Of a DNA stretch of 64,000 nucleotides, positions 37,493 to 45,991 are shown one piece after another (position 1 is the first letter of the stretch; each line of letters begins with the position of its first letter). The translations under genes and the position numbers were made by a program. Source of the stretch: Mesorhizobium sp. Pch-S (GTDB lineage: Bacteria; Pseudomonadota; Alphaproteobacteria; Rhizobiales; Rhizobiaceae); assembly GCF_004136315.1 (NCBI RefSeq), contig NZ_CP029562.1, forward strand, positions 6,037,501 through 6,101,500, given 5' to 3'. The notes beneath the pieces are model-generated. The model saw nothing but the letters and a program-made list of their open reading frames with translations. It was not told where the DNA came from and searched no databases.

Positions 37493-38239
37493 TCAGGTGT
37501 TGGCGCCGCCGTCGATGGTGAACGCGGAACCAGTAACGAATCGGCTCTCCGGTCCGGCAAGCCAGGCGACGAGGCTGGCGATTTCTGACGCATCACCGAA
37601 ACGTGGCGTCGCCATCTTCTGGCGCTGGTGTTCAGCATGCGGCCCGTCGGCTGGATTCATGTCCGTGTTGGTCGAGCCTGGATTGACTATGTTGGCGGTG
37701 ATGCCGCGCGCACCCAAGTCGCGCGCCAAAGCCTTGGTCAAGCCAACCAGGCCAGCCTTGCTGGCGGAATAGGCAGCCAGCCCCTGATCAGTAATGCGGT
37801 CGGCGAGGTTGCTCGAGATCGAGATGATCGAACCACCCTCTCCCATCAGAGCGGCTGCTGCCTTCGATGCCACGAACGGCGCCCGAAGATTGACCTCGAT
37901 CGACTCGTCGAAGTCGGCAAGCGACAGACTGTCCACCGGCTCCGCACGCCATATGCCGGCGCTGTTGACCAGAATGTCCAGCCGCCCCAACACTTCGGCC
38001 GCCTCCTTCACGGATCGCTCGACGGCATCGGCATCGCGATTGTCGGCCTTGATCGCAACAGCCCTGCGACCGCTGGCCTTGATTTCCGCCACGACCGACT
38101 CAGCCTTTTCGGAACCATTCACATAGGTGATTGCAACATCTGCACCCTCGGCAGCCAGACGACGGGCAATGGCGGCACCAATGCCTCGGCTACCGCCCGT
38201 CACCAGAGCCGCCTTGCCCTGCAATTTGATGGAAGTCAT
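37493..38239 (-). CDS. SDR-family oxidoreductase (FabG-like)
   Basis: Classical short-chain dehydrogenase of 248 residues using NAD(P)H. Cofactor motif TGGSRGIGAAIA near 14-25, DILVNSAGIW near 86-95, catalytic Ser in SIISISSN, YSASKAGLVGLTKALA with Tyr/Lys near 155-159, and VNPGSTNTDM near 185. Start ATG 38239 (MTSIKLQGKAALVTGG); the longer open frame upstream would run through the operators. Divergent from the TetR gene and almost certainly its target. Substrate unknown. Confidence 0.9.
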   Translation of the reverse strand: MTSIKLQGKAALVTGGSRGIGAAIARRLAAEGADVAITYVNGSEKAESVVAEIKASGRRAVAIKADNRDADAVERSVKEAAEVLGRLDILVNSAGIWRAEPVDSLSLADFDESIEVNLRAPFVASKAAAALMGEGGSIISISSNLADRITDQGLAAYSASKAGLVGLTKALARDLGARGITANIVNPGSTNTDMNPADGPHAEHQRQKMATPRFGDASEIASLVAWLAGPESRFVTGSAFTIDGGANT

Positions 38240-38249
38240 CGATGTTTCC

Positions 38250-38273
38250 TTTCTGTATCGATCGATACAGAAA
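38250..38273. promoter_or_regulatory. Perfect 24-bp palindrome, TetR operator O1
   Basis: The half TTTCTGTATCGA and its exact reverse complement form a 24-bp palindrome 10 bp upstream of the SDR start. A second copy lies at 38307-38330. Two such sites between a TetR gene and a divergent target are the usual autoregulatory layout. Confidence 0.85.
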
Positions 38274-38306
38274 TATCTGACAAGGTTGCGGAAGGTCGTC
38301 AAGTCA

Positions 38307-38330
38307 TTTATGTATTGATCGATACAGAAA
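38307..38330. promoter_or_regulatory. Second TetR operator O2 (22 of 24 bases as O1)
   Basis: Differs from the upstream palindrome at only two positions, both in its left half. It is centred 57 bp from the first site and ends 10 bp before the TetR start codon. Confidence 0.85.
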
Positions 38331-38340
38331 TGGAAATGCC

Positions 38341-38973
38341 ATGGCGGATCGTGGACGTCCACGCAGCTTTGACCGTACCGAAGCCCTCGAAAGGGCGATG
38401 CAGGTTTTCTGGAAAAGAGGCTATGAAGGCTCCTCGCTGAACGATCTTACGGCGGCAATGGGGATAGGTTGTCCCAGCCTCTATGCAGCCTTTGGCAGCA
38501 AGGAAGGCCTGTTCCTCGAAGTCATTGCCCACTACGGCAAGGTTGTCGGCAAGGAGATCTGGGACGCAATCGAGATCGCTCCGACGGCATATGCAGCGAT
38601 GCGGGATTTTCTTGATGCTACGGTTGAAGCTTATTCCAGGACAGATTCCCCACAAGGCTGCCTGATCGCACTGGCCGCATTGCACCAGGATTCAAGCTCG
38701 GGCGCCATCTGCAGCGAGTTGCGCCGCCGGCGCGCGGAAAATATCGACGCGTTGCGCCGCCGGTTCCGGCGTAGCGTGGAAGAGGCCGACCTGCCCACCG
38801 GTTTCGACTGCGATGCGGCCGCCCTGTTCTACGCCACGGCCCAGCACGGCATGTCGATCATCGCGCGCGACGGCGCTTCGCGGGAGGCATTGGCCGCGGT
38901 CGCAGACGGCGCCATGGCCGCCTTCCAACCGCTGGTGGACAAGGCCAACGCCAAAGCGCCGCATGGCTCGTGA
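38341..38973 (+). CDS. TetR/AcrR-family transcriptional regulator
   Basis: 210 residues. The N-terminal helix-turn-helix reads RTEALERAMQVFWKRGYEGS then LNDLTAAMGIGCPSLYAAFG and SKEGLFLEVI, the standard TetR DNA-binding domain (about 10-57). The C-terminal ligand domain has SPQGCLIALAAL near 102-113, as in YxaF/LmrA-like regulators of the TetR_C_6 type. Predicted repressor of itself and the divergent SDR gene through the two palindromes. The inducer is unknown. Confidence 0.92.
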   Translation: MADRGRPRSFDRTEALERAMQVFWKRGYEGSSLNDLTAAMGIGCPSLYAAFGSKEGLFLEVIAHYGKVVGKEIWDAIEIAPTAYAAMRDFLDATVEAYSRTDSPQGCLIALAALHQDSSSGAICSELRRRRAENIDALRRRFRRSVEEADLPTGFDCDAAALFYATAQHGMSIIARDGASREALAAVADGAMAAFQPLVDKANAKAPHGS

Positions 38974-39041
38974 CAAAGCCGTTATGGTGTGATGGAAATC
39001 CGGCAAGGATGCCATTGCATCGAGGTCTTGCGGAGGACAGC

Positions 39042-39437
39042 GTGAAAAGAGGGTTTCGCCAGATGCTGGACGAGGCCAATGCCGAGATCGAGGCGGTTTC
39101 GCCTGATGAGGCGGCGGCGTTGCTGGAGGACGACGGCACGATCTTCGTCGACCTGCGCGATCCCCGCGAGGTCGAGCAGAGCGGACGCATACCTGGTGCC
39201 AAGCACTGCCCTCGCGGCATGCTGGAATTCTGGATCGATCCGGACAGCCCGTATCACAAGGCCTATTTCGCTTCGGGAAAGAGCTTTGTCTTCTTCTGCG
39301 CCGGCGGCTGGCGCTCTGCGCTTGCCACCAAGACCGCGCAGGATATGGGCCTGACCCCAGTCAAACATATCCTCGGCGGCTTCACGGCCTGGAAGGATGC
39401 AGGGCTGCCGATCGAAACGCCCGAAGGCAAGAAGTAG
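39042..39437 (+). CDS. Rhodanese-like sulfurtransferase domain protein
   Basis: Single-domain rhodanese of 131 residues, predicted to carry sulfane sulfur on the active Cys in FFCAGGWRSALAT (Cys near residue 86). Also DGTIFVDLRDPREVEQSG, HCPRGMLEFWIDP and VKHILGGFTAWKDAGLPIE. Start GTG 39042 has GGAGGA 4 nt before it; the frame is open to 38970 (a GTG overlapping the TetR stop) and holds an ATG at 39009, so the N-terminus could be longer. Confidence 0.85.
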   Translation: MKRGFRQMLDEANAEIEAVSPDEAAALLEDDGTIFVDLRDPREVEQSGRIPGAKHCPRGMLEFWIDPDSPYHKAYFASGKSFVFFCAGGWRSALATKTAQDMGLTPVKHILGGFTAWKDAGLPIETPEGKK

Positions 39438-39452
39438 ACGAGCGCAGCTTCC

Positions 39453-40364
39453 TCAGTGCACCAGTTCTGGCCGGGTGCGTTCCGCGGCGAAGGCGACCGC
39501 TTTCTCGACGATACCAGGATCTGCCAGGATGCGGCGGTGACCGAGGCCATTTGCCCAATGCAGGCGAACATGGTCGCCGGCACTTGCGTAGAGGTCGGCA
39601 TGTCGCGCTGACACTTCCTTGTCGTCAGGTGCATGGATGACGAGGGTCGGAACCGGAACATCGGCAAGTTGGCGACCACCCTGGAATTCCTTGAGCGGGC
39701 GTCCGGAAAGCTGCTCCACCCGCCCCGCCATCGCAGTCTGTGAACGCGGACCGACATTGAGCAGACGGCTGAACTCGGCGAAGAGATCCGGTATCGAACT
39801 TGGAGCCGCGATTAGCACCAGCTTCTCCGTGTTGACCGGCAGATATCCTTTCACCGACCCGACTGCGGCGTTGGTCGCAACGGCGCCACCGAAGGAGTGG
39901 CCGACGGTGGCAACGAAAGGGCCAAACCAATCACCGGCAAGCCGCGCCGCCTCGACAGCGTTGACCATATTGAGGCGGCGTCCGGACGAAGCACCATGAC
40001 CAGGCAGATCGAGCGACACCACTCTATAGCCGTCTTCGAGAAACCCCTGGATCAGCGAGCGCATGTATTCCGTGCGCGAGCGCCAGCCATGAATAGCGAG
40101 AATCGTACCGCGCGATCCCCTGCCTGGGTCCGGACGGAATTCGTGCACGACCACGCATCCCGCCTTTGTCTTCAACCGATGATGACGCGCTCCGGCCATG
40201 AAATCGGCGGCACGGTCGATGGCACGGCGCTCACCATCACTCGCCTTGTTGACATTGGGCGTGCGACAGAACACTTCGAACGCGGCGCGGCCTGCCAAGC
40301 CAGGGGCGATGCGCTCGCCGAAACCAAACAGGCCGCGGATGACCTTCAAACCAAATGATGCCAT
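39453..40364 (-). CDS. Alpha/beta hydrolase
   Basis: Serine hydrolase with the fold motifs GTILAIHGWRSRTEYM, DLPGHGASSG, nucleophile elbow GHSFGGAVA (Ser near 168 of 303), LVIHAPDDKEVS (acid) and GLGHRRIL (catalytic His). Predicted esterase or lipase of unknown substrate. ATG 40364 is preferred to ATG 40400, because the latter lies between the two MarR-type dyads; the extra residues are hydrophobic, so the longer form is not excluded. Divergent from the MarR gene. Confidence 0.85.
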   Translation of the reverse strand: MASFGLKVIRGLFGFGERIAPGLAGRAAFEVFCRTPNVNKASDGERRAIDRAADFMAGARHHRLKTKAGCVVVHEFRPDPGRGSRGTILAIHGWRSRTEYMRSLIQGFLEDGYRVVSLDLPGHGASSGRRLNMVNAVEAARLAGDWFGPFVATVGHSFGGAVATNAAVGSVKGYLPVNTEKLVLIAAPSSIPDLFAEFSRLLNVGPRSQTAMAGRVEQLSGRPLKEFQGGRQLADVPVPTLVIHAPDDKEVSARHADLYASAGDHVRLHWANGLGHRRILADPGIVEKAVAFAAERTRPELVH

Positions 40365-40384
40365 AGTGGCGATCCAACAGAATA

Positions 40385-40418
40385 GTTCAACCATGAACAT
40401 GTTAGTTCAAGAATGAAC
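40385..40418. promoter_or_regulatory. Two tandem 14-bp dyads GTTCA-N4-TGAAC, MarR operator
   Basis: GTTCAACCATGAAC (40385-40398) and GTTCAAGAATGAAC (40405-40418) have identical arms and start exactly 20 bp apart, about two helical turns, so two dimers would sit on one face. The second copy contains the MarR start codon. Confidence 0.8.
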
Positions 40419-40865
40419 AAAAAACAAGACTTGCCTTGGGACAATCCGCGATTCCGCAACTGGATCGCGCTCGTGCGCGCCGAAAAGGCCGTGGTGGCGG
40501 CGCTGAGCAAGGCGCTGCAGCCTCTCGACCTGAAGATCGCGCAGTTGGACATGCTGATGAATCTCTATCGGCATCCCGGCATGTCGCAGCATGATCTCGC
40601 CCGCAGGCTGCTGGTGGGGCGATCCAACATCACGATGCTGTTGCCGCAACTAGAGACCCGTGGCTTGGTCACGCGCGAGAATGATGCCAAGGACAAGCGT
40701 GTGATGCGCCTCACCCTCACCGAAAGCGGTGAAGGCCTGCTGATGGAGGCGTTGCGGGTCTACACGACGCTGATCGAACGCGTGATGGCGCAGTCGACGC
40801 CGGCCGAATGCGATCGCATGGGTGCGATGATGCTCCGCATCACCGAAGCCATGAAGATCGAATAG
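40413..40865 (+). CDS. MarR-family transcriptional regulator
   Basis: 150-residue winged-helix regulator. DNA-binding core ISQ-like SQHDLARRLLVGRSNITMLLPQLETRGLVTRE near 55-85, then the wing NDAKDKRVMRLTLTESG. Preceding helix LDLKIAQLDMLMNL. ATG 40413 has no convincing ribosome binding site and lies inside an operator, so the transcript may be leaderless and the gene autorepressed. The divergent hydrolase is the likely target. Confidence 0.9.
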   Translation: MNKKQDLPWDNPRFRNWIALVRAEKAVVAALSKALQPLDLKIAQLDMLMNLYRHPGMSQHDLARRLLVGRSNITMLLPQLETRGLVTRENDAKDKRVMRLTLTESGEGLLMEALRVYTTLIERVMAQSTPAECDRMGAMMLRITEAMKIE

Positions 40866-40910
40866 CGTCCGCCGTTATTGCGGCTGGACTTGACGGTCTT
40901 TGCCCGACCT

Positions 40911-41522
40911 TCACCACATCGACTTCTTCGCCCGTTCGGGCCAATCCTTGTCGTAGGCGGTACCGTCGATGCTTTTGCGGCTCGTGATCTCCAGCATCTG
41001 CCCGGGCGTCGGCAGGCTCTTGGGATCGACATGCTTGTCCGCGTTCCACAGGTCGGAGCGATGGATGGCGCGGGCGCACTGGAAATAGACCGTCTCGACC
41101 GCCATGACCGTGACCGAGCGCGCCGGCTTTCCCTCCATGGTGAAGGAAGCACACAATTCGGCGTCCGTGGAAATGACGGCTGTACCGTTAACCCGCAAGG
41201 TTGTTCCCGAGCCTGGTACAAGGAAAAGCAGCGCGACGCGCGGATCCCGGATGATGTTTCGCAACGAATCGGCGCGGTTGTTGCCGCGGCGATCGGGCAT
41301 CATCAGCGTCTTCGAATCATGAAGGCGTACAAAGCCCGCCAGATCACCGCGCGGTGAGCAATCCAGTCCCTCCGGCCCTGATGTGGCGAGAGCCACGAAA
41401 GGCGATGCTTCGATGAAGGCAGCGTATTCAGGAATGACGTGATCGAGCTCCTTGACCAGCGAGGCTTCGCCGGGGAGCCCATAAAGTGCCTCCAACTGCT
41501 CAACGGTCTCTATGATCGACAT
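40911..41522 (-). CDS. Pyridoxamine 5'-phosphate oxidase-like FMN-binding protein
   Basis: Split-barrel flavin-binding fold, 203 residues. ASPFVALATSGPEGLDCSPRGD near 38-59 and LMMPDRRGNNRADSLRNI near 73-90 are typical of the MSMEG_1061 subgroup of PPOX-like proteins. Function in this subgroup is unknown; probably a small-molecule or flavin reductase. It ends 45 bp from the convergent MarR gene. Confidence 0.85.
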   Translation of the reverse strand: MSIIETVEQLEALYGLPGEASLVKELDHVIPEYAAFIEASPFVALATSGPEGLDCSPRGDLAGFVRLHDSKTLMMPDRRGNNRADSLRNIIRDPRVALLFLVPGSGTTLRVNGTAVISTDAELCASFTMEGKPARSVTVMAVETVYFQCARAIHRSDLWNADKHVDPKSLPTPGQMLEITSRKSIDGTAYDKDWPERAKKSMW

Positions 41523-41584
41523 CGTCCTTGCTCCGTGAACCCTGCGGCTATAGCGCCCGCATGACAGTTTGACGACAGGTTCGG

Positions 41585-41938
41585 CTAGCGGTCCCTGTTC
41601 AATCCCTTCGTCGCCAGTTCATCGAGATATCCCTGCCAGCGGCTTTCTTTTTCGTGGCCGAGTGTGTGCAGGTAGGTCCAGGTGAAAATACCGGTGTCGT
41701 GGAAGTCGTCAAACGTGATGCGGACCGCATAGTTGCCCACCGGTTCGATCTTGAGGATGGCGACCTCGCGCTTGCCGGGTACTGTTACGCGTTGCTCAGG
41801 CGCATGGCCCTGCACTTCTGCCGAGGGTGAAAGTACACGCAACAATTCCGCCGGCAGTTCGAATGGCCGATGATCGGGAAATGTCACAGTCAGCAATTTC
41901 CGGTCCTTGGAGACCCGAAGTTCCTTCGGAGCAGTCAT
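41585..41938 (-). CDS. DUF971 domain protein (gamma-butyrobetaine hydroxylase N-terminal-like)
   Basis: 117-residue small protein with the DUF971 pattern: LTVTFPDHRPFELPAELLRV, VAILKIEPVGNYAVRITFDD and FHDTGIFTWTYL. Some family members are associated with Fe-S cluster (Mrp/ApbC) or carnitine enzymes; the role here is unknown. Start ATG 41938. Confidence 0.85.
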   Translation of the reverse strand: MTAPKELRVSKDRKLLTVTFPDHRPFELPAELLRVLSPSAEVQGHAPEQRVTVPGKREVAILKIEPVGNYAVRITFDDFHDTGIFTWTYLHTLGHEKESRWQGYLDELATKGLNRDR

Positions 41939-42029
41939 GGGTGTCCCTCTTGGATTGGCATCCGACTACGCCTGTTCGGCGGCGTTGGGAAGACCACACT
42001 TCGGGCGCCCCTTGGCCCAGTGTCCTGAA

Positions 42030-42527
42030 TCAGGAGATTTCCTTGCCGATGGGAATGAAGCCCGACTTTTTCGTGCTGCGGATCACCACGAGCGTTACGA
42101 AAGTCCGTACCCGCTCGTCGCTGGCGAACAGGCGGTGTACCAGGTTGTCGTAGCTTTCCATGTCGCGCGCCACGATCTTCACCGCAAAGTCGTATTCTCC
42201 GGTGATCTGCCAGCCTTCGATCACCTGTGGCTCGGCCTCGAGCTTGCGCAGCAGTTCATGGATGGTGCGCGAACCTTCCCGCTCGAGTGTCACCAGAACG
42301 ATCATCGCAAGCGGCCATCCCAGTGTGCGGGGTGCAACGACCGCCACTTCACGCTGGATTGCACCACTCTCACGCAGGTGCCGAATACGTCGATAGCACG
42401 CAGGAGCTGAGAGGCCGACACGCTCGGCCAGTACCGGGACGGGAACCCGCGCGTCGATCTGCAACTGCTCGAGAATCCGTCTGTCGGCTTGATCAAGCAC
42501 GATGCTTTGCGTCATCGACAATCTCAT
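42030..42527 (-). CDS. Lrp/AsnC-family transcriptional regulator
   Basis: 165 residues. N-terminal helix-turn-helix LDQADRRILEQLQIDARV then VLAERVGLSAPACYRRIRHL, followed by the RAM ligand-binding domain (VIEGWQITGEYDFAVKIV). Amino-acid-responsive regulator, divergent from an RhtA-like exporter; the dyad at 42530-42546 sits between them. ATG 42527 and ATG 42515 are both possible starts. Confidence 0.92.
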   Translation of the reverse strand: MRLSMTQSIVLDQADRRILEQLQIDARVPVPVLAERVGLSAPACYRRIRHLRESGAIQREVAVVAPRTLGWPLAMIVLVTLEREGSRTIHELLRKLEAEPQVIEGWQITGEYDFAVKIVARDMESYDNLVHRLFASDERVRTFVTLVVIRSTKKSGFIPIGKEIS

Positions 42528-42529
42528 CA

Positions 42530-42546
42530 GTGATAATTTTTATCAC
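42530..42546. promoter_or_regulatory. Dyad GTGATAA-N3-TTATCAC, candidate Lrp-type operator
   Basis: Perfect seven-base arms around TTT, three bases upstream of the lrp-like start and 75 bp before the exporter start, in a short A/T-rich divergent promoter region. Probably an autoregulatory site. Confidence 0.6.
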
Positions 42547-42620
42547 AAAATAGCAAAACTCGATCACCTTTGGCGAGAGACAAGGCTAGTTTCCCGTCCG
42601 GAAAATGTGCGGGGACCGCG

Positions 42621-43523
42621 ATGACAACAGCAATCAGACAGGCTGAAACTCCAACAACGCTCCTCGTGCCCGTTGGGGCGCTGATCGTGGCCATGCTGTC
42701 CTTCACCTCGGGAGCATCCCTCGCCAAGCAGCTCTTTCCCATCGTCGGAGCCGAGGGAACGACAGCGCTGCGTCTCTCGATCGGAGCGCTCATCCTGCTT
42801 GCAGTCCTGCGGCCCTGGCGCATCCGGTTCTCGGCGACCTCATGGCGATCCATCGTTTTCTATGGCCTGGCGATGGGCGGCATGAACCTGCTGTTCTACA
42901 TGTCGATCCAGACGCTTCCTCTGGGCATCGCCATCGCGCTGGAGTTCACAGGTCCGCTCAGCGTGGCCATCATGTCATCGCGCAGGAAGATCGACCTGCT
43001 TTGGGTGGCGTTTGCCGCCGGAGGGCTGCTTTTGCTGCTGCCGTTGGGAAATGGCGTTGCCAATGTCGATCCGACAGGCGCCCTGCTGGCACTGGGCGCC
43101 GGCGGATGCTGGGCACTCTACATCGTTGCCGGCAAGCGAGCAGGACAGGAGCACGGCACGCTCGCCACCTCGCTTGGAATGGCCGTGGCAGCAATTGCGG
43201 TTGCGCCGATCGGCTTTGCGCACGCAGGCATGACCCTGTTCCAACCCGATGTACTGCTGATCGGGACGGTGGTGGCCGTCCTCTCCAGCGCATTTCCCTA
43301 TACGTTGGAGATGTTCGCGCTACGCCATCTGCCGGCACAGACATACGGCACGCTGACCAGTGGCGAGCCGGCGGCAGGAGCCATGGTGGGCCTGCTGCTG
43401 CTGGGGGAAGCATTGCCGCTGCTGCAATGGTGTGCGATCGCCATGATCGTTGCCGCCTCGGTCGGCGCGACAATGACGGCGATGCGCAATCAGTCGCCGC
43501 CTGAACCGCTCAATCTCGGCTGA
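42621..43523 (+). CDS. EamA-family exporter (RhtA-like, threonine/homoserine efflux)
   Basis: Ten-helix drug/metabolite transporter of 300 residues in the inner membrane, two EamA repeats (about 16-145 and 155-290). GVANVDPTGALLALGAGGCW, YIVAGKRAGQEHG and ALRHLPAQTYGTLTSGEPAAGA are like RhtA, the homoserine/threonine exporter. ATG 42621 (MTTAIRQAETPTT) is chosen over the alternate upstream start at 42570. The divergent Lrp-like regulator supports control by an amino acid. Confidence 0.85.
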   Translation: MTTAIRQAETPTTLLVPVGALIVAMLSFTSGASLAKQLFPIVGAEGTTALRLSIGALILLAVLRPWRIRFSATSWRSIVFYGLAMGGMNLLFYMSIQTLPLGIAIALEFTGPLSVAIMSSRRKIDLLWVAFAAGGLLLLLPLGNGVANVDPTGALLALGAGGCWALYIVAGKRAGQEHGTLATSLGMAVAAIAVAPIGFAHAGMTLFQPDVLLIGTVVAVLSSAFPYTLEMFALRHLPAQTYGTLTSGEPAAGAMVGLLLLGEALPLLQWCAIAMIVAASVGATMTAMRNQSPPEPLNLG

Positions 43524-43674
43524 ACAACGATTGGATGTCCCAGGCGCGACATCGCCGTGGTTGCGCCTGACGGATGGGAAATGATACCAAATGGCACCCT
43601 GTGCCGGGCTTGAAAGATTGTCATCAAGGCCCGACATTCATGAAACGGCTTCCGATTGCAGTGACGGCAGACTA

Positions 43675-43773
43675 GAGCAATTCCAGGAAAAGTGTGTAAC
43701 GGTTTTCCGTCCGGAATTGTGAAAAGCAAAGACCAGAGTGTTACCGCGTTTCCGTGAAAAAACGGAAACGCTC
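43675..43773 (+). repeat. RIME-like intergenic repeat, copy 1 (upstream of moaA)
   Basis: About 99 bp starting GAGCAATTCCAGGAAAAG and ending in the hairpin GCGTTTCCGTGAAAAAACG then GAAACGCTC. It is homologous, inverted, to 44919-45016, which lies on the other side of moaA. It ends 13 bp before the moaA start. Elements with these ends are common mosaic repeats between rhizobial genes (remembered). Confidence 0.7.
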
Positions 43774-43786
43774 CAAAGGCGACTGA

Positions 43787-44794
43787 ATGCAATTTGCCAA
43801 TCCCATGATCGATCCTTTTGGTCGCACGATCAGCTATTTGCGCGTGTCTGTTACAGACCGCTGTGATTTCCGCTGCGTCTATTGCATGGCCGAGGACATG
43901 GCTTTCCTGCCGAAAAAAGACCTTCTGACGCTGGAGGAACTTGACCGGCTCTGCACGGTCTTCATCGAAAAGGGCGTTCGCAAGCTGCGATTGACCGGTG
44001 GCGAACCGCTGGTTCGCAAGAACATCATGCATCTGGTGCGCGAGTTGTCGCGTCACCTCAAGAGCGGCGCCCTGGAAGAGCTGACGTTGACGACCAACGG
44101 TTCGCAGCTCGCGCGCTTCGCCGATGAGCTCGCAGATTGCGGCGTACGCCGGATCAATGTTTCACTGGATACACTCGATGCCGACAAGTTCCACGCGATC
44201 ACCCGTTGGGGCCATCTCGGCAAGGTGATGGCCGGCATTGATGCCGCTCAGGCAGCTGGCATCAAGGTGAAACTCAATGCCGTGGCACTGAAGGGATTCA
44301 ACGACCGCGAAATTCCCGACATGCTGCGCTGGGCCAACGGCCGTGGCATGGACCTGACGCTGATCGAGACCATGCCGATGGGGGAAATCGACGGCGACCG
44401 CACAGACCAGTACATGCCTCTGTCGCTGATGCGCGCCGAACTGGAGCGCAGCTTCACGCTGAAGGACATTCCCTACAAAACCGGTGGCCCTGCCCGCTAT
44501 GTCGAAGTCGCAGAGACCGGCGGCAGGCTCGGCTTCATCACACCGATGACGCATAATTTCTGCGAAAGCTGCAATCGTGTGCGCCTGACCTGCACCGGTA
44601 CGCTCTATATGTGCCTGGGCCAGGAGGATGCCGCCGATCTGCGTACGCCGCTGCGTGCTTCCGAAGGCAATGAGCTGGTTTCGAAGGCTATCGATGAAGC
44701 AATCGGTCGCAAACCGGAAGGACACGACTTCGTCATCGACCGCCACACCAATCGTCCGTCGGTGTCGCGTCACATGAGCGTTACCGGCGGCTAG
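43787..44794 (+). CDS. moaA: GTP 3',8-cyclase (molybdenum cofactor biosynthesis)
   Basis: Radical SAM enzyme for the first step of molybdenum cofactor synthesis, GTP to 3',8-cH2GTP. N-terminal cluster motif CDFRCVYC (Cys26, Cys30, Cys33), [10 protein letters not shown] near 66-75, and the C-terminal second cluster [13 protein letters not shown] plus a further Cys in YMCLG. The C-terminal GG needed for activity is present (MSVTGG end). Length 335 is usual. ATG 43787. Confidence 0.96.
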   Translation: MQFANPMIDPFGRTISYLRVSVTDRCDFRCVYCMAEDMAFLPKKDLLTLEELDRLCTVFIEKGVRKLRLTGGEPLVRKNIMHLVRELSRHLKSGALEELTLTTNGSQLARFADELADCGVRRINVSLDTLDADKFHAITRWGHLGKVMAGIDAAQAAGIKVKLNAVALKGFNDREIPDMLRWANGRGMDLTLIETMPMGEIDGDRTDQYMPLSLMRAELERSFTLKDIPYKTGGPARYVEVAETGGRLGFITPMTHNFCESCNRVRLTCTGTLYMCLGQEDAADLRTPLRASEGNELVSKAIDEAIGRKPEGHDFVIDRHTNRPSVSRHMSVTGG

Positions 44795-44918
44795 GAAGCG
44801 GCCGGCCGGTTGATCAGCGCGGCTGATCCACCCCCTCGCAAAGGGCCGGTTGCCGTCGTTGCTGGCCCATCGCTTTGCCATTGCTGAAGGGCTCACCAGT
44901 GATAGAGGTTCGAACCTG

Positions 44919-45016
44919 GAGCGTTTCCGCTTTTCACGGAAAAGCGGAAACGCTCTAACTCTTTGTTTTGAAGCAACTCCGGACGGACCTGCTACGCATT
45001 TTTCCTGGAATTGCTC
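44919..45016 (-). repeat. RIME-like intergenic repeat, copy 2, inverted (downstream of moaA)
   Basis: Reverse complement starts GAGCAATTCCAGGAAAAA and ends with the long hairpin GCGTTTCCGC-TTTTCACGG-AAAAGCGGAAACGC. Clear homology to copy 1, roughly three quarters identical by eye. The hairpin may also stop transcription after moaA. Confidence 0.7.
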
Positions 45017-45034
45017 TGGCCGACAGGATCAGCC

Positions 45035-45955
45035 TTGCCCCTTTCGCCCAATCTTCGCGGCGCCGTCTACATGATCGTGGCGATGATCGGCTTTGCGTTC
45101 AACGACGCCATCACCAAACATTCTTCCGCTTCCATGAACATGGCGCAAGTGATGTTGGTACGCGGCATCTTCGCCTCGACCTTGATCGCCTTGCTTGCCT
45201 GGCGACAAGGAGCACTGGCATCGCCGCGCCTTGCCTTTCACCCACTGGTGGCGTTGAGGGCGCTTGCTGAATCGGGCGGCACGCTTAGTTTCCTGCTCGC
45301 GCTTGCGCATCTGCCGCTCGCCAATGTTTCGGCCGTCATGCAGGCATTGCCACTGGCGGTCACCATGGGTGCAGCGCTGTTCTTCGGTGAAGGGGTCGGC
45401 TGGCGCCGCTGGCTCGCCATCGTCATGGGATTTTTCGGCGTGATGATTGTCGTGCGACCGGGCTTCGAGGGTTTCAGCCCCTATTCGCTGCTGGCTTTGG
45501 CAAGTGTCGTCTGCTGCACGGTCAGGGATCTCGTCACCAAGAAGATTCCAGCGGAGATCCCTACTCTGCTCGTCTCGACCACCACGGCTATGATCATCAC
45601 GATCCTCGGTGCATTGCTGCTCGCCCCGATGGGCGGATGGACGACGATATCCGGCCCCGATCTGACCTTGCTTGCCATCGCCGCCGTGCTCGTCCTGATC
45701 GGCTACCAGTTCGTCATTCTGTCGATGCGCACCGGCGACGTCTCCTTCGTTGCCCCCTATCGCTACACCGCGCTTCTGTGGTCGATGCTGCTCGGATTGA
45801 CCGTCTTCAGCGACATTCCCGATTTCGCGATGTTGCTGGGTTCAGCCGTCGTCGTCGCATCGGGCCTCTACACCTTCTACCGCGAGCGTGTCGTCGGAAA
45901 GCCGCGCAATGCCATCGAAAGCACTGGACCCACAATGGAGCCGGACGGCATATAG
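45035..45955 (+). CDS. DMT-superfamily (EamA) transporter
   Basis: 306-residue, ten-helix inner-membrane exporter. First helix YMIVAMIGFAFNDAITKHSS, then FLLALAHLPLANVSAVMQALPLAVT near 89-113 and GDVSFVAPYRYTALLWSMLLG near 232-252. This subgroup (RarD/YdcZ-like S-adenosylmethionine-uptake or metabolite exporters) has no fixed substrate. Start TTG 45035 (MPLSPNLRGAVYM) has AGGA 6 nt before it; ATG 45071 is a fallback. Confidence 0.82.
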   Translation: MPLSPNLRGAVYMIVAMIGFAFNDAITKHSSASMNMAQVMLVRGIFASTLIALLAWRQGALASPRLAFHPLVALRALAESGGTLSFLLALAHLPLANVSAVMQALPLAVTMGAALFFGEGVGWRRWLAIVMGFFGVMIVVRPGFEGFSPYSLLALASVVCCTVRDLVTKKIPAEIPTLLVSTTTAMIITILGALLLAPMGGWTTISGPDLTLLAIAAVLVLIGYQFVILSMRTGDVSFVAPYRYTALLWSMLLGLTVFSDIPDFAMLLGSAVVVASGLYTFYRERVVGKPRNAIESTGPTMEPDGI

Positions 45956-45991
45956 CGAACCACAGGCCGCTGCAGGAAGGCGAAGCATGCC

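Noticed and set aside
36478..37521. 347-codon plus-strand frame over the L,D-transpeptidase
   Set aside because: The minus strand encodes the full enzyme with SHGCVRL; the plus frame is compositional.
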